Origin: Tritrichomonas musculus
Lineage: Eukaryota; Parabasalia; Tritrichomonadida; Tritrichomonadidae
Assembly: GCA_039105265.1 (NCBI GenBank)
Contig: JAPFFF010000002.1
Location: 8,556,001 to 8,620,000, forward strand
DNA length: 64,000 nucleotides
Direction: 5' to 3'
In this document: positions 45,701 through 56,000 of the stretch, one piece after another
Numbering within the stretch: the stretch's first letter is position 1
How the letters are laid out: each line of letters begins with the position of its first letter
The notes under the pieces: model-generated
The model's input: the letters and a program-made list of their open reading frames with translations, nothing else
The model's database searches: none
Told to the model about the DNA's origin: nothing
Made by a program: the position numbers and the translations under genes

Positions 45701-46032
45701 TCTAATTCGCTGGGGGATAAGTATAGCATAAAAGTATTCTTGATTATTTGATCTTGAGCTTTTATTTGAACGTATTTTTGGGCTTCGGAAAGATAATTAC
45801 TTTTTATATGAACATAATACCATTCCTTAACGTTACTATCTTGTTTCGCTTTGCGGAAAAATGAATATGAGCTTGATGATTTATATTCATTTGAATTAAC
45901 AGGATTTAAAGTATATTCCTTATTTCGGCTTGTAACGAAAGTAAATGATGAGCCTTCGCTCATTCCAACATCTTCTGAGGCTTGAGAAGAAGAAAATGTG
46001 GAAAAGAATGCAAAAATAATGGGAATTATCAT
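42790..46032 (-). CDS. Subtilisin-like serine protease, type I membrane protein
   Basis: 1080 aa, taken from the ATG at 46032: it starts a clear signal peptide (MIIPIIFAFFSTFSSSQA) and has an Inr 8 nt upstream. The frame is open to 46107, but the extra 25 residues are unlikely. Order: signal peptide; propeptide; S8 catalytic domain with Asp257 (IEDSLID), His307 (GEHGTHTAGI), the SAGN oxyanion block and Ser611 (SGTSMAVP). There is a long insert between His and Ser that could be PA-like. Then a beta-rich region, one EGF-like cysteine cluster (CPESD..CKCKEDEIGPIC), a Thr/Pro-rich stalk, a 25-residue transmembrane helix and a short cytosolic tail ending LLGNDF. It likely works at the cell surface or in the endomembrane system, as trichomonad SUB proteases do. 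Confidence 0.95.
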   Translation of the reverse strand: MIIPIIFAFFSTFSSSQASEDVGMSEGSSFTFVTSRNKEYTLNPVNSNEYKSSSSYSFFRKAKQDSNVKEWYYVHIKSNYLSEAQKYVQIKAQDQIIKNTFMLYLSPSELEKISSFSYATLINPSDKIDITCPLDQTDYLLVQTARGYQLPESSTLYTIDRQHNQDSYVIRVDQNGLNSFQFLQKKYEAARSLSELPGVKLITPYKNPVEQNNINIGYLQKNDQPLHREPHSGLYKYDRYLHDHNLTGQGEIITIEDSLIDFRHPMFYDANTPLEFNKEMTNHRKFVYYHSDYSMENWTKAIADGEHGTHTAGILAGKSIVTDESNTLSSLFDGSAPDAKMLYVGIYGKVPTEVLQSQMEKFHSRISSNSWGDTDIHVESLNQEYGELAAKNPDKIFLFSAGNSALYGNFTVGDPGGNKNVLDIGYSNNPVFSSKNTFTLQEVVDPTIIIPVNMVAIPFDNYIEYSDFLGTKENKSRFVAVDSRKDTCDELNGEFISILYGDTPEEVFGFINNCSITDSLGVVLITESKRVEDLIQKKTRVEIIVNNVIETQNPFTKGVYSSMGPATKAIMKPDVMGPGDNVISAMSYKTDNYTCKDIRDGCGLILKSGTSMAVPNVAGATAIAAQYFKSGRWTDKVELDGTTMRALIINSARHPFGSKSPDIIYGHGFVDFSSVLPLENEFGIQISEQNEKRPSITENGHLVAEIDVKSNKVPLQVTLSYLDVMLNQESPIPLTHDLDLVVVSPDGVIYRGDHCVNGTQFLSTNEKVIVDKTELKTGIYKVHVYAHSFLDSLLSKEDVRQEFSTVATGDIENKYMSFGESDVSPCPESDPEHPGFCKCKEDEIGPICQAKIYPHNADEKIEVTVPPLQLYRMKIKASKPIKYISANYSDFRKTPTIWISKECHMSMGQYDFNAKVASNKELPIITLINDTSLTEFCAALFTYSDQPRDYSLLFSTEEYIPPPTPTASKSPMPTKSRRPTETEIPETETETPAPVTKTATSIITPTSDVMPTSDSKDDDKEYKKLKRIIIIMLACMAVVFLALIIVIVILLVKWNPCKCRKVNNSETIATYKESLLGNDF

Positions 46033-46039
46033 TTTAAAG

Positions 46040-46042
46040 TGA
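46040..46042 (-). promoter_or_regulatory. Inr of the subtilisin gene
   Basis: Minus strand ATCACTTTAAAATG: TCACT gives +1 at 46040, 8 nt before the ATG at 46032. It decides the start in favour of the signal-peptide methionine. Confidence 0.7.
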
Positions 46043-46613
46043 TTGACGATAAATTCTCTATAAATGATATGAAATAAATAGATATGAATATCTTTGCTAA
46101 ATAACAATATTTTGCATTTTATTTATTTTTTTATTTTAATATTTTCTTTTTATGATTTCATTTTTTAAAATAATATCTAAAAAACAATAAAATTTGTATA
46201 AAAAATAAAATAATAAAATAAATATACAGTTGAGTTTTTCAAATAAAATGATAAACTCTTACACTCAAATTATAGAAAATAATTAAATAGTTTATTTAAT
46301 ATTTTCAATGATTTTTGACAAATTTTTAAGTTTTTATCAAAAAGTAGCTATCGAGAATATATAATATTCAATTTTTCAATATATTAAAATGAAAAATGAA
46401 AAATATTTCTTTTTACAAATCAATATACAAAATATTTAATGATAAATCTATTTATAATATAATATATTAATCATTTATATTTATATTAATTAAAATATTA
46501 AGATATTTTTCCAAATTTAAAAGATATTATTAATAAATATATTAATATATATATTTGAAAATATTGAATTAATTTAACAGATTCTTTATAAATATTTTAT
46601 ATAAGTTTAGCGT
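46043..46613. other. AT-rich intergenic DNA
   Basis: Nothing recognised. Confidence 0.6.
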
Positions 46614-47487
46614 TAGGCTTGTTAAGTCTCGATTTTCGATATCGATAATTGATCCATTTTTCTGATATCAATATCAAATCAAAAATTTTATCTCTGATAT
46701 CAATAATGAACAAAATAAACTAGGATTTCGGTTTATATGAAATTTAAAACAGCTTTATTTTTGTTTATAATTTATTATATTTAATATAATTATTATTTTA
46801 GATTTTATATATTAGATAGATAATAAATATATTATTATATATATATATTTATTTATTTTTTAATAGAATAAAAGTATTTGAAAAGTGTACTAAACCGAAC
46901 ATTAAAAATTCTAGTTTAAAAGATCGATTATAAATATTGAAAATTTTGTAAACTTTTTGATATATTGAGAAACTTTACACTTTTCGGACAAAATCCTCTC
47001 AATCTTATTTATTATAATATTCATATATGAACTTATTTTGACTTGTTTTTTGGAATTAAATCATGAAAATATCAACTCTTTTTTTATCATAAAAAAGTTT
47101 TCGAATTGAATAGAAATGATTGAAAAAAAACTGAGACTCTCAGTCTGAGAGCATTTTGTCTGAAAAGTGCAACTTTTTTGATATATCAACTTTTTTAACT
47201 GATTACTTCACATATCCATTATCAAATATAATAAAAGCTGATTCTTGAACATAATAAGTTAGAATATATTTATTTTATGCCAACATAATACTATTTTTAA
47301 TGTTTTTTTCAGGTATTAATTTCGATTAATCAAGATTCGATATCAAAAGAATATTTTTTTTGTATCACATTTCATACTTGATAATCGAATTTATCAATTA
47401 ATATTTGCAATCGATAGCATTTTATTATCGATTATCTGAGTTAAAAAAAGTGCCAAACATGATAATTGATATCGAATAACAAGCCTA
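46614..47487. mobile_element. TAGGCTTGTTA MITE with 8-bp duplication
   Basis: 874 bp, ends TAGGCTTGTTA and the inverse TAACAAGCCTA. Flanks TTTAGCGT (46606-46613) and TTCAGCGT (47488-47495) match at 7 of 8. The ends and the internal CGATATCGATAATTGAT motifs relate it to the TAGACTTGTTATT family. Non-coding. Confidence 0.7.
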
Positions 47488-47495
47488 TTCAGCGT

Positions 47496-48083
47496 TTAAG
47501 CTTCAAGATTAGTTATTATGACTATAAAATAAATAAAAAATCTTTTCATTACTTTTTGTGGTGGCCAAAAGAAAATTAGGTTCTTAAATAGCTAGAATTA
47601 TTTTATGTTTAACATTTCCCAGATTAAAGCTATCATTTGCAAGAAAATACTTATATTTCTTCATACTTGGTTCTACATTACCTCAACTTTACAATTCTGA
47701 TTAAATTCATACAACTATCATCCACAATGGCGTTAATTAGGTACATTCATGTCGCAAGTAGTTAAATATTTGAATTGAGCCAAAAAATACAGCATTTTTC
47801 AAAAAATTTTTAGAGGGCAATAACGAATGAAACTTTTTTTGTCTTCAAAAAATTGTTTTATATATAAGAGACAAAATGAATATCTGGTTCTTTTATCAAA
47901 AAAATGCAAATATCTTAAAAATATTTTTTAATTTAAATAAGATATTTTAATTATATGATGCTAAGTTAATCCAAATTAGTTTTAATATTCGACTAGTTTA
48001 TATATTTTATGTATATGTTTTGGCTTAATCTGTATTATTCAGTCGAGAATGTAATATATTGGCTATGGACTCTTTTTTGAGAA
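47496..48083. other. Intergenic, with dispersed repeat copy 2
   Basis: 47810-47910 matches 18925-19015 in reverse. No gene. Confidence 0.55.
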
Positions 48084-48086
48084 AGG

Positions 48087-48533
48087 TTGATTTTTCTTTA
48101 TATTATTAATTTTAGAGTAGCTGCAACAAATTCAAAACAATGCACATCTTTAACAAATGTATATTTTGAAAATCAATCATCTTTTACATCAATCAACAAT
48201 TGTGTTTTTAACCAATGCACATCATTAAAAGAAATATCGATTCCACCCTCAGTTAATAAAATTGGTGAATTTTCATTCAATTATTGCACATCGTTAGAAG
48301 ATGTATCGATTCCTCCTTCAATACTTTCAATTGGAAAATGCGCTTTTCAATTTTGCACATCATTAAAGAAAGTATCAATTCCAAATCCTATGACTTCAAT
48401 TGGTGAATTTGCTTTTCAATTATGCACTTCACTAACAGATGTGGAGTGTCATCGCTTCTTATATAGGTTTAAAGAAAATGCCTTTTCTGGATGCTTTAAT
48501 TTATTAAATGGCAAATTTAGAGCTTATTCATAA
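48087..48533 (+). pseudogene. BspA-like TpLRR fragment
   Basis: About 148 codons of Treponema pallidum-type LRR with 23-residue units (CTSLKEISIPPSVNKIGEFSFNY and relatives; about five units), ending TAA. The frame opens only from TTG and I see no ATG before the repeats in this frame; an ATG at 48065 is in another frame. It is probably the 3' remnant of a larger BspA-like gene, much shorter than usual members, with no membrane span or coiled coil. Confidence 0.7.
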
Positions 48534-48543
48534 TTTTTTTTAA

Positions 48544-48782
48544 GGTACAAATCCAGTACGTTATTTTTTGAATAGGAGAACGTTTATTATTTGAATAGTT
48601 GCATGTCTCTGAAAAAGTTTAAATTGACTAGGTTTGTTTTTGACACTTATTTTACAATTTAAATAAGCATTATGACATATTATATGAAATGGATGAAAAT
48701 AATCGTTTTTTATTTAACATGTCATTTTATTCTTTGAGAATGTCAAAAAAAATTGCGGTTTCTAAACGTACTGGATTTGTAC

Positions 48783-48783
<1 letters not shown>
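48544..48783. mobile_element. TTAA-type MITE, copy 2
   Basis: Same 240 bp as 21448-21687 with only a few differences; TTAA on both sides (48540-48543, 48784-48787). Inserted a few bases after the BspA fragment stop. Confidence 0.85.

Positions 48784-48785
<2 letters not shown>

Positions 48786-48826
<41 letters not shown>
48786..48826. repeat. A41 homopolymer
   Basis: Forty-one A residues beginning at the right TTAA of the MITE. Confidence 0.9.
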
Positions 48827-48829
<3 letters not shown>

Positions 48830-49034
48830 AAGAATTTATAAATAATTATCAACTTTTTCGTTTTATAATTCTTTTAAGGTTTGTAAATTGTTTTTTCATG
48901 AAAAGTGTCACTTTTTTGATCTTTTTTTTCCAACAATAAATTCGCCACCAATTGATTTGTAATGTTTGTTGTCTGGCCAATTATGATAGTTTTAAGATTT
49001 GGTGTGCTATTGATACAACCATCTTGTAGTTCAA

Positions 49035-49511
49035 ACTCGTAAAAAATAAACGAACAAATTTTCAATATAAATTTTTATTATTTATTATTTCCCCAAATTA
49101 CCTCTTTTAATTATTACTTTAATAATTATATTTGATAAATACATTTATATGAGAAATATAATAACTAATTATTGCAGTTGGTACCACGCCTAACGTGTAA
49201 AAATTTATGATTTTTTTTTCTTATTTTTAAATCAGAATTTTATCAAAATTTCTTATAGTTTCAATGTTTAAATTCGAAATAGTGAAAAATAAATATATTG
49301 AGCTTAATCGTTATTTACACGATGACTGAATAAGTAGTTCAAGCCTCATTATGTAAAAAATGAAAAATAAATATTATGATTCGCTTAGTATGAATTTTTT
49401 TGTTCAAAAGATTTTTAAAGCATTTTAATTTTTTAATCAAAGTATAAACAATAGTTTTGACAACCATTTTCAACTAATATATGAGGTTCTGAGATGATAT
49501 TTCATCATTAT
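49035..49511 (+). repeat. ~475-bp duplicated block, copy 1
   Basis: Nearly identical to 62293-62767 (shared GTTGGTACCACGC, ATTTACACGATGA). Both copies lie downstream of BspA-type sequences. Non-coding. Confidence 0.85.
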
Positions 49512-50021
49512 TTAGCAAAAAAACCAGATTGTTTTTATGAACTTTGTTTTCTGATTGTTTTCTGATCTTGACCAAATATTAATTGAATTTATCATCTTAA
49601 AACATTTTTTTTTATGAAAAAACCTCTACCATTTTTTTCACCTATTTTTGGAAAACCCACCTACCATTTTCTATTCAATTTTTCGATAAAAAAATTGAAT
49701 AGATTGCATTTTTAAATAAACTGAAAGTAAAAAGTCAGACAACAAATTGAATATAATTTGAATACTTTATATGATCGTCACATATATTTATATTCAAATT
49801 TTTGATCGTATATATGCATTTTTATTCAAAAAACGGTCTGAGTTTGATATTCGATGGAATAGAAATTTCTTTGATATCACCGCGCGCAAACAATGTCAAA
49901 ATCATCATTATTTTGATTACTTTTACCAACTAAGTATTTTTGTTCTATATATTTGAATTGGTCATTAGATGATGAAATTCTATTTCTCTCATTCAATTTT
50001 CTATATTTAACAATTAATTCC
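49512..50021. other. AT-rich intergenic DNA
   Basis: No supported feature ahead of the kinase remnant. Confidence 0.5.
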
Positions 50022-50195
50022 AGTGAATTAATTAACAATTGTTGGGATATGGATCCCAAAAAGAGGCCATGCTTCGAAAAAATATGAGAAAGTATTGAAA
50101 TTAATAATTATAAAGTTGTTGATTTATCCATATCTGAGGTCACTGAAGTTCGCAAATTTGTTGAAGAGCATAAAAAAAGAATTCCTAAATATTAA
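50022..50195 (+). pseudogene. Protein kinase C-terminal remnant (TKL-like)
   Basis: The plus-strand frame reads SELINNCWDMDPKKRPCFEKI, then an in-frame TGA (50085-50087), then ESIEINNYKVVDL..EHKKRIPKY and TAA. CW-x-x-D-P-x-x-R-P-x-F is the subdomain XI signature of tyrosine-kinase-like kinases. The rest of the kinase is missing upstream, so this is a truncated relic with one stop. Confidence 0.75.
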
Positions 50196-50496
50196 GTAGT
50201 TTATCCTTTTAAATTTCAAACATGTAAATACAACAAATCATCTACTCTAATTCATGATAAAAATTTCATTTTCTATTTTTTTTTTCTTTATACCAGATTT
50301 GATATATAAATATCATGAAATATCATGAAATTTGATTCTTATCTTCTTATACATAATCAAGTTTTTGCTGATTTTAAAAATACAAAAGATAAAAAAATAA
50401 ACCAGTTGCTAACTTCTTTCTAAATGTTTCATTAATTTTATTTTTCAGTAGAACAATAATAACCTTGCCTTTCCATGGAATTTTTTCTAGTAAAAT

Positions 50497-50637
50497 TTAT
50501 TCGACATCCTTTATGTCTGTAATTTGGTCAGTGTTGATTTGGCTAATTGCGTTGATATAATTAATAATCTTTGATATTTTTTTCATTGATTTCAAATTAG
50601 ATTTAATTTTTGTGCGCAAGTTATTGAGATCTTGCAT
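50497..50637 (-). CDS. Short helical open frame, fragment of unknown gene
   Basis: From ATG 50637, 46 codons with coherent charge pattern (MQDLNNLRTKIKSNLKSMKK, then INQ-like helix and DQITDIKDVE). Good codon texture continues about ten codons upstream of the ATG. It looks like the coiled-coil 3' end of a decayed gene; no family recognised. Confidence 0.3.
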   Translation of the reverse strand: MQDLNNLRTKIKSNLKSMKKISKIINYINAISQINTDQITDIKDVE

Positions 50638-50713
50638 TATCAAATCAGTGTTAACTTTTCGAAACTTTATCGTGCTTTACAATTTAAAAAAAAAAAAAAA
50701 AAAAACGAAAAAA

Positions 50714-50785
50714 TGCTCCCAGCGCGATTCGAACGCGCAACCTTCCGCTGACCCAGCGAACGCTATTCCTATTAAGCTATGAGAG
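50714..50785 (-). tRNA. tRNA, isotype uncertain
   Basis: A 72-nt cloverleaf on the minus strand. Acceptor stem GCTCTCA/TGGGAGC pairs with one G-T. The D-arm is GCT..AGC. The anticodon stem is TTCGC/GCGGA with loop TGGGTCA, and the T-arm is GCGCG-TTCGAAT-CGCGC. Read by position the anticodon is GGT, but base 33 is G instead of the invariant U and eukaryotes rarely use GGT for Thr. It may be a pseudo-tRNA or a changed isotype. Confidence 0.6.
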
Positions 50786-51928
50786 CTGTTATTATTATTA
50801 CTTAAAACATATATAAAATATAATATGGGAATTTCATTGGAACTTTTAATTATTTGGACTTTATTGTTCATCTCAATATGTGATAAAAGATTGTGTACTA
50901 CTAAGAAATCATTCATAAGCCAATGATTTATCAAATTTTGAAAGTTTGATTGATTATGCAAAAAAGGGTTTGTCAATTAATTTAAAATTAAGATATTGCT
51001 AGAATTTGTAAAGAAATATGGGGATTGTATTAAATAATAATGACCAAAAAAGTATGTGAAATATTGGATTCGAATTCATATGATTTGATTTTGCAAGTTT
51101 ATGATGATGATGCATATCAAAAAAGAAACAAAGGATGGTGGTCAATGCTATTATTCGAAATATTGTAGATATATGATAAGAATTCACAAAAATTTCAACA
51201 ATATTTCATAAAACTTCATTAAGAAGTCCAAATTGTCATTATGCTTTATTCACACCCATATCAACTTTATTGGCCTACATGTATTGTGGAGCTGATTTTC
51301 ATTCAATTTCAGATCTAGTTCGTCAATCTTGTAGTTAATGTCATATAGAATATCATGTTCATTATAATGGAAATAAAAATAATTATGTAAAATGCAGATT
51401 CTGCTCATATAAAGTGACATCAATCCAAAATGATATAATGTTTCTTTTGTGTAAAACTCTTCTCTTTGGAATAGATTATTATTCATTTTAATTGATTGAA
51501 TTCAAAAATTTGATAGGTAAAATTGACAAATAAATCAACATGAATAGAATTTATCTCAATATCTTTAATTTTTATTATAATCATTTTTCTTTTGTGTTTC
51601 ATATTGAATAATATTTCAAATTATTTTTGAATTTTTACACTTTTTTATCTTTGAAATTGCTAGTTTTTGTTATTTTTTGTAATGATATTATTTAGTATTG
51701 CTTTATATATAAGTTCTTATTCTCTTCATTAGGCTTTATTTTTCAATTCATAAATGGTCCCAAATTAAGTGAAATTTCTATTCAATGTCAATGAAAAATC
51801 AAATTTCAGATCCGAAGATTGCTAAATATTTTCTTTTCTGTTTTATACATAATTATAATTTTTTGCACTAATAAGTTCAAAAATAAGAGAAGATATGAAA
51901 ACAAATAAATAAGAATTTTTTCAATATT
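50786..51928. other. Degenerate coding remnants
   Basis: Several plus-strand pieces read like protein broken by stops: CEILDSNSYDLILQVYDDDA near 51055-51120, and CHYALFTPISTLLAYMYCGA then YVKCRFC near 51230-51410, which hints at a small Cys-rich zinc-binding segment. No family recognised. Probably a decayed host gene. Confidence 0.35.
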
Positions 51929-52303
51929 TTATTTACTCTTTTTTTTCTCTAAAATTTCATCATAATATTTCAAAAGAGCAGATATCTTATGCATTTGATC
52001 TTCGAAAGAATCATTTTCTGAAAAAATATCAAATTCTTCATTAATTCTACTTTTAATGCTTTCTTTTTCCAAAATCATCCAATTACCTGCCTTTTTAGTT
52101 TCACCAATTTTTAGTTGTCGATCGGTTTGGGTTTGAATTGATTTAAACGTTTTCTTTTGTTTTTGAACAATATCAATGATCATCAACAACTGGCAAATCA
52201 AATTCCTCATTCTATCAATGACGGATTTGTCAATCTCAATCGTCTCAAATTGATTCTTCTTCTTCTTCTTCTCTTTTAAAGGCATTTTGAGGCTTTTCTG
52301 CAT
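51929..52303 (-). CDS. Hypothetical 124-aa coiled-coil protein
   Basis: ATG 52303 to TAG/TAA end, 124 aa. The start has a clean Inr 7 nt upstream. A lysine-rich run (KEKKKKK) near residue 10 is followed by a helical, heptad-like stretch (VIDRMRNLICQLLMIIDIVQ) and an acidic helix near the end. No known domain. The Inr and stable open frame make it a likely real gene; function unknown. Confidence 0.6.
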   Translation of the reverse strand: MQKSLKMPLKEKKKKKNQFETIEIDKSVIDRMRNLICQLLMIIDIVQKQKKTFKSIQTQTDRQLKIGETKKAGNWMILEKESIKSRINEEFDIFSENDSFEDQMHKISALLKYYDEILEKKKSK

Positions 52304-52309
52304 TTAAAA

Positions 52310-52312
52310 TGA
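52310..52312 (-). promoter_or_regulatory. Inr of the 124-aa gene
   Basis: Minus strand CTCATTTTAAATG: TCATT, +1 at 52310, 7 nt before ATG. Confidence 0.65.
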
Positions 52313-53083
52313 GAACTGGAGTGTATTGTTCTTTTTTCTTTTGAAAAATTGGCGTAAATTTACTGTCCACGCAGGCCAGCATTCTTTGCTTTGAGTTATG
52401 AACCTTCATTAATGTTTTGAAATCCGTTTATGATTTATAATCAAACTTCATGTTTGCCCAGAACATTTTATATTCATTTGAAAATTCAATGAGATCATTC
52501 AAATTTGAATCGATACATTAAAAAAATTCTAAGTTTAACATAGCAAATGAGAACTGAGCAAATAATAAAGTTGATATGAATGCATTTTTTATAAGTTTTT
52601 GTTTTTGATATCAAAATTGAAAATTTGATTTGTTTTTCCATATTATTTTCAATTTATGTTGTGAAATAAAACAAACAAAAAGGATTGAATATTAGCACGA
52701 ATTTTGTTTAAGGTTCATCATCATGAATAAGTCAGCACAATGCTCATTGTTATAAAAAATTTTGTTATTTCTATTGTTTTTTTTTTTTTTTTATATACTC
52801 AAAAAAAAAAAAAAAAAAAAAAAAAAAAACATTTTTAAAACTTATTGAATGTAGGTTTTGTAGAATATACTGATTGCCTAACATTTATTGGCAGTAATGA
52901 AATAATTTAAATCACAACACTAAAAATTGATCATATATTCCCCGAAATATTCATCAAATCGAATTAATGAATGAAACATCAAAAACAAAAGCTATCCAAA
53001 TTTCCTTCCTTATCAAATTTTTGCTGTTAAAAATAAAAATAAATGAATGAAATATTTATGAAATGATATATAAAAATATAATT
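52313..53083. other. AT-rich intergenic DNA with A-run
   Basis: A long A-run (about 30) near 52800. No gene. Confidence 0.6.
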
Positions 53084-56000
53084 TTAAATATTAAGGTCAT
53101 TATTTTGTTTAAACCGACCAAACAAAATAGGATAATTGGGCTTGTATAGTGCATTTTTCATATCAATACAAATCTCTTCAGCCATTTGTTTTAATCTCAC
53201 CAAATCTTGAAATAACAACGAAAATATGCATTTTGGGAATTGCAAACATCGAACAACATCATCGTAGGCAAATTTGAATTCAAATGATATTTGAGTTTCA
53301 TTTTCAATTGCATTTAATGAAGTGATTTGGAACCTGTTATCTTGATTTATTTCATTCAATATTTCATCTATTTTTTGATGAAATGATGAATCATTTATAA
53401 AGGGATCAAATTCGTTATCATTACTTATGTCATTTGATATAATATTATTTTTTTCATTAGTTAAAAAATTGTCTTTTAATTTCTCTTCTTTTACATCTAA
53501 TCTAATGATTAACCTTTTACATGCTGAATCTTCCTTTTTTGCTTGCCATCCATATCGAGATGATTTTATTCGAAGTAACGGAAAGTTTATTATGAAATCT
53601 TTGACATTTATTAAATACTTTTTTTCTTGGACTTTTTGATAAAGAAATTGGAACGAATATGAATGATAATCTGACTGAAAAAGAAGGAAAAACATTGGTT
53701 TAAATAATGCTATAATAAACATTTTTGTCACATCTATCTTTTCTTGCATTAGGATTAGCTTAAAATGTAAATAGCAATTGATAAAAAGGTTTGATATTTG
53801 TAAACGTTCATCTTTTATTTCAACGTTTTTATAAATTAATGGTGCATTTTCATATTCTAATGCATTTATATAATGATTAATTGCTTCATCTTTATTTTGT
53901 TCTTCGACTTCATAAAAATAACCAAGATTATATTCAACTAATGGAAATTTAACAGCTACAATTGTGTTCTTCAACGCTTTTTCAAAATAACGTTTTGCTT
54001 CTTTTTTATTTCCTTTGAAAAATTGATTTATTAAACCAAGATTATTCTGACCAAATGGATATTCGGCAAAAGCAGCTTCTTTTATATATTTTACACCTGT
54101 GTCTAAATCATTCTTTTCCAAAAGATAAATCAAACCAAGATTATTATAAGAAATATAATAATAATCATTATTTCGAACTTCAGTAACATATCCTTGATTA
54201 TAAATTAATTTATAATGTTCACTTTGAGAAGAAATACTTTTTAAATAATATTGAATTGCAGTCTCTATATCAATATCAACACATTTTCCGTTTTCATACA
54301 TCAAAGCAAGATAGTATAAAGCATTAATATTCACTTCTTTTTCACATGATTGAAAATAATGAAATGCAGTTTTATAGTCACTTTTGATTCCATAACCATA
54401 TAAATACAAAATTCCTAATTTCAAGGCTGCATCATTGTTTTTAGACTTTAATGCTTCTTCATAACATTCTTTTGCTTTTGCATAATCTTTTTCATTGAAA
54501 TAAATATCACCCAATACAAAAAGTGCACTAGGATAATTTTTCTTCTTTGATTTTATTAATAATTCTTTTGCTTTTAAAATATCTTTTTTAACCCCTTCAC
54601 CATTCAAATATAATCTAGCCAAAAGGAAGAATCCTCTTGCATTATTTAAACTTGCAGATTTTTCGAAATTCTTTTTTGCTTCAAAAAAATCTCTTGCCAT
54701 TCCCCAGCCATGATAATATAAGCATCCCAAATTATTTAATGCGTTTGGATGATTTTGCTTGGCTGCTATTTCATAAAACTTTTTTGCTTCTCCATAATTT
54801 TGTTCAATTTTATCATAATAATATCCAATCATATTGTAAGAATCTAAATCTCCTTTTTTTGCAGCCATTCTAAAATAAGATAAAGCTTTTTCATAATCTT
54901 GTTCTATTCCTTTCCCAATGAAATATAAATTTCCTAATGAATTCATTGCTTTTGTATTCCCAAGATTTACCGCTCTTTCATAAAATTCTTTTGCTTTTAT
55001 GTTATCTACAGATATATTAAGATCACCATTTGAATAAATATTTCCTAAATTCAAAAGAGCATTAGAATTGCCTAAATCAGCTGCTTTTTTATAATATTCT
55101 AATGCTTTAACATAATCTTTTTCAATGCCAAGACCTAATGAATAAATGTTCCCTAATCCATTGTATGCATAAGAATAATCTAAAGCAGCTGATTGTTTAT
55201 AATAATCTAAAGCGATTCCATAATCTTGCTTTACACCACGTCCTGTATAATGAAGATAGCCTAAGGTGAAAATTGCATCAGCGTTTTGCTTTTTTTGTGC
55301 TTCTTTATAATATTCAATTGCTTTGTCATAATCTTTTGTAACTCCCCTTCCATGCAAATATAAGTTTCCTAAGAAATCTAATGCATCTCCATTTCCTTGT
55401 TTAGCTGATAATTCATAAAATTCTCTAGCTTTTGTATAATCAATTTCAACTCCCAAACCTTTGCAATAAAAATCACCCAAATTTAATTGTGCAATTGGAT
55501 TATTATTTCTTAACTCTGACATTTCATATAATTTTTTGGCCATTTTATAATCTTGTGTAACACCGTTTCCATTTTTAAAAAGATCACCAAAATAAACCAG
55601 AAAATAAGAGAAATCTGGAAATAATTCTTTATATTTTTGCAAGTATTTTGGGTCTAAAAATGTTACCATTTCATTGAAGTATAGAAACATCTCATTTTCA
55701 TTGATATTTATTGATTTATCAACTGGAAAATAAAACCTTAAGTTTTCTATATTTGTTAGATGTTCACTCAAAATTGTTCTAATTTCTTCAATATCTGGTC
55801 TTTTTTGAGGATCAATATTTACACAACTTACATAAAGTTCCTTAATGTCATCTGAAAAAGATTTCATTTGAGGTATATTTTCATAATCAAATTTGAAAAT
55901 CTGCTTTTCAAAGAGATAATAAATAAAGACACCAAAAGAAAAAACATCGGCTTCAAAAGATATATTTCCATACAAATATTGCTCAGGCGATGTAAAATTT

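Noticed and set aside
48874-49065. Minus-strand frame with a weak LRR-like phrase
   Set aside because: Too short and partly within the 475-bp duplicated block; cannot be told from chance.
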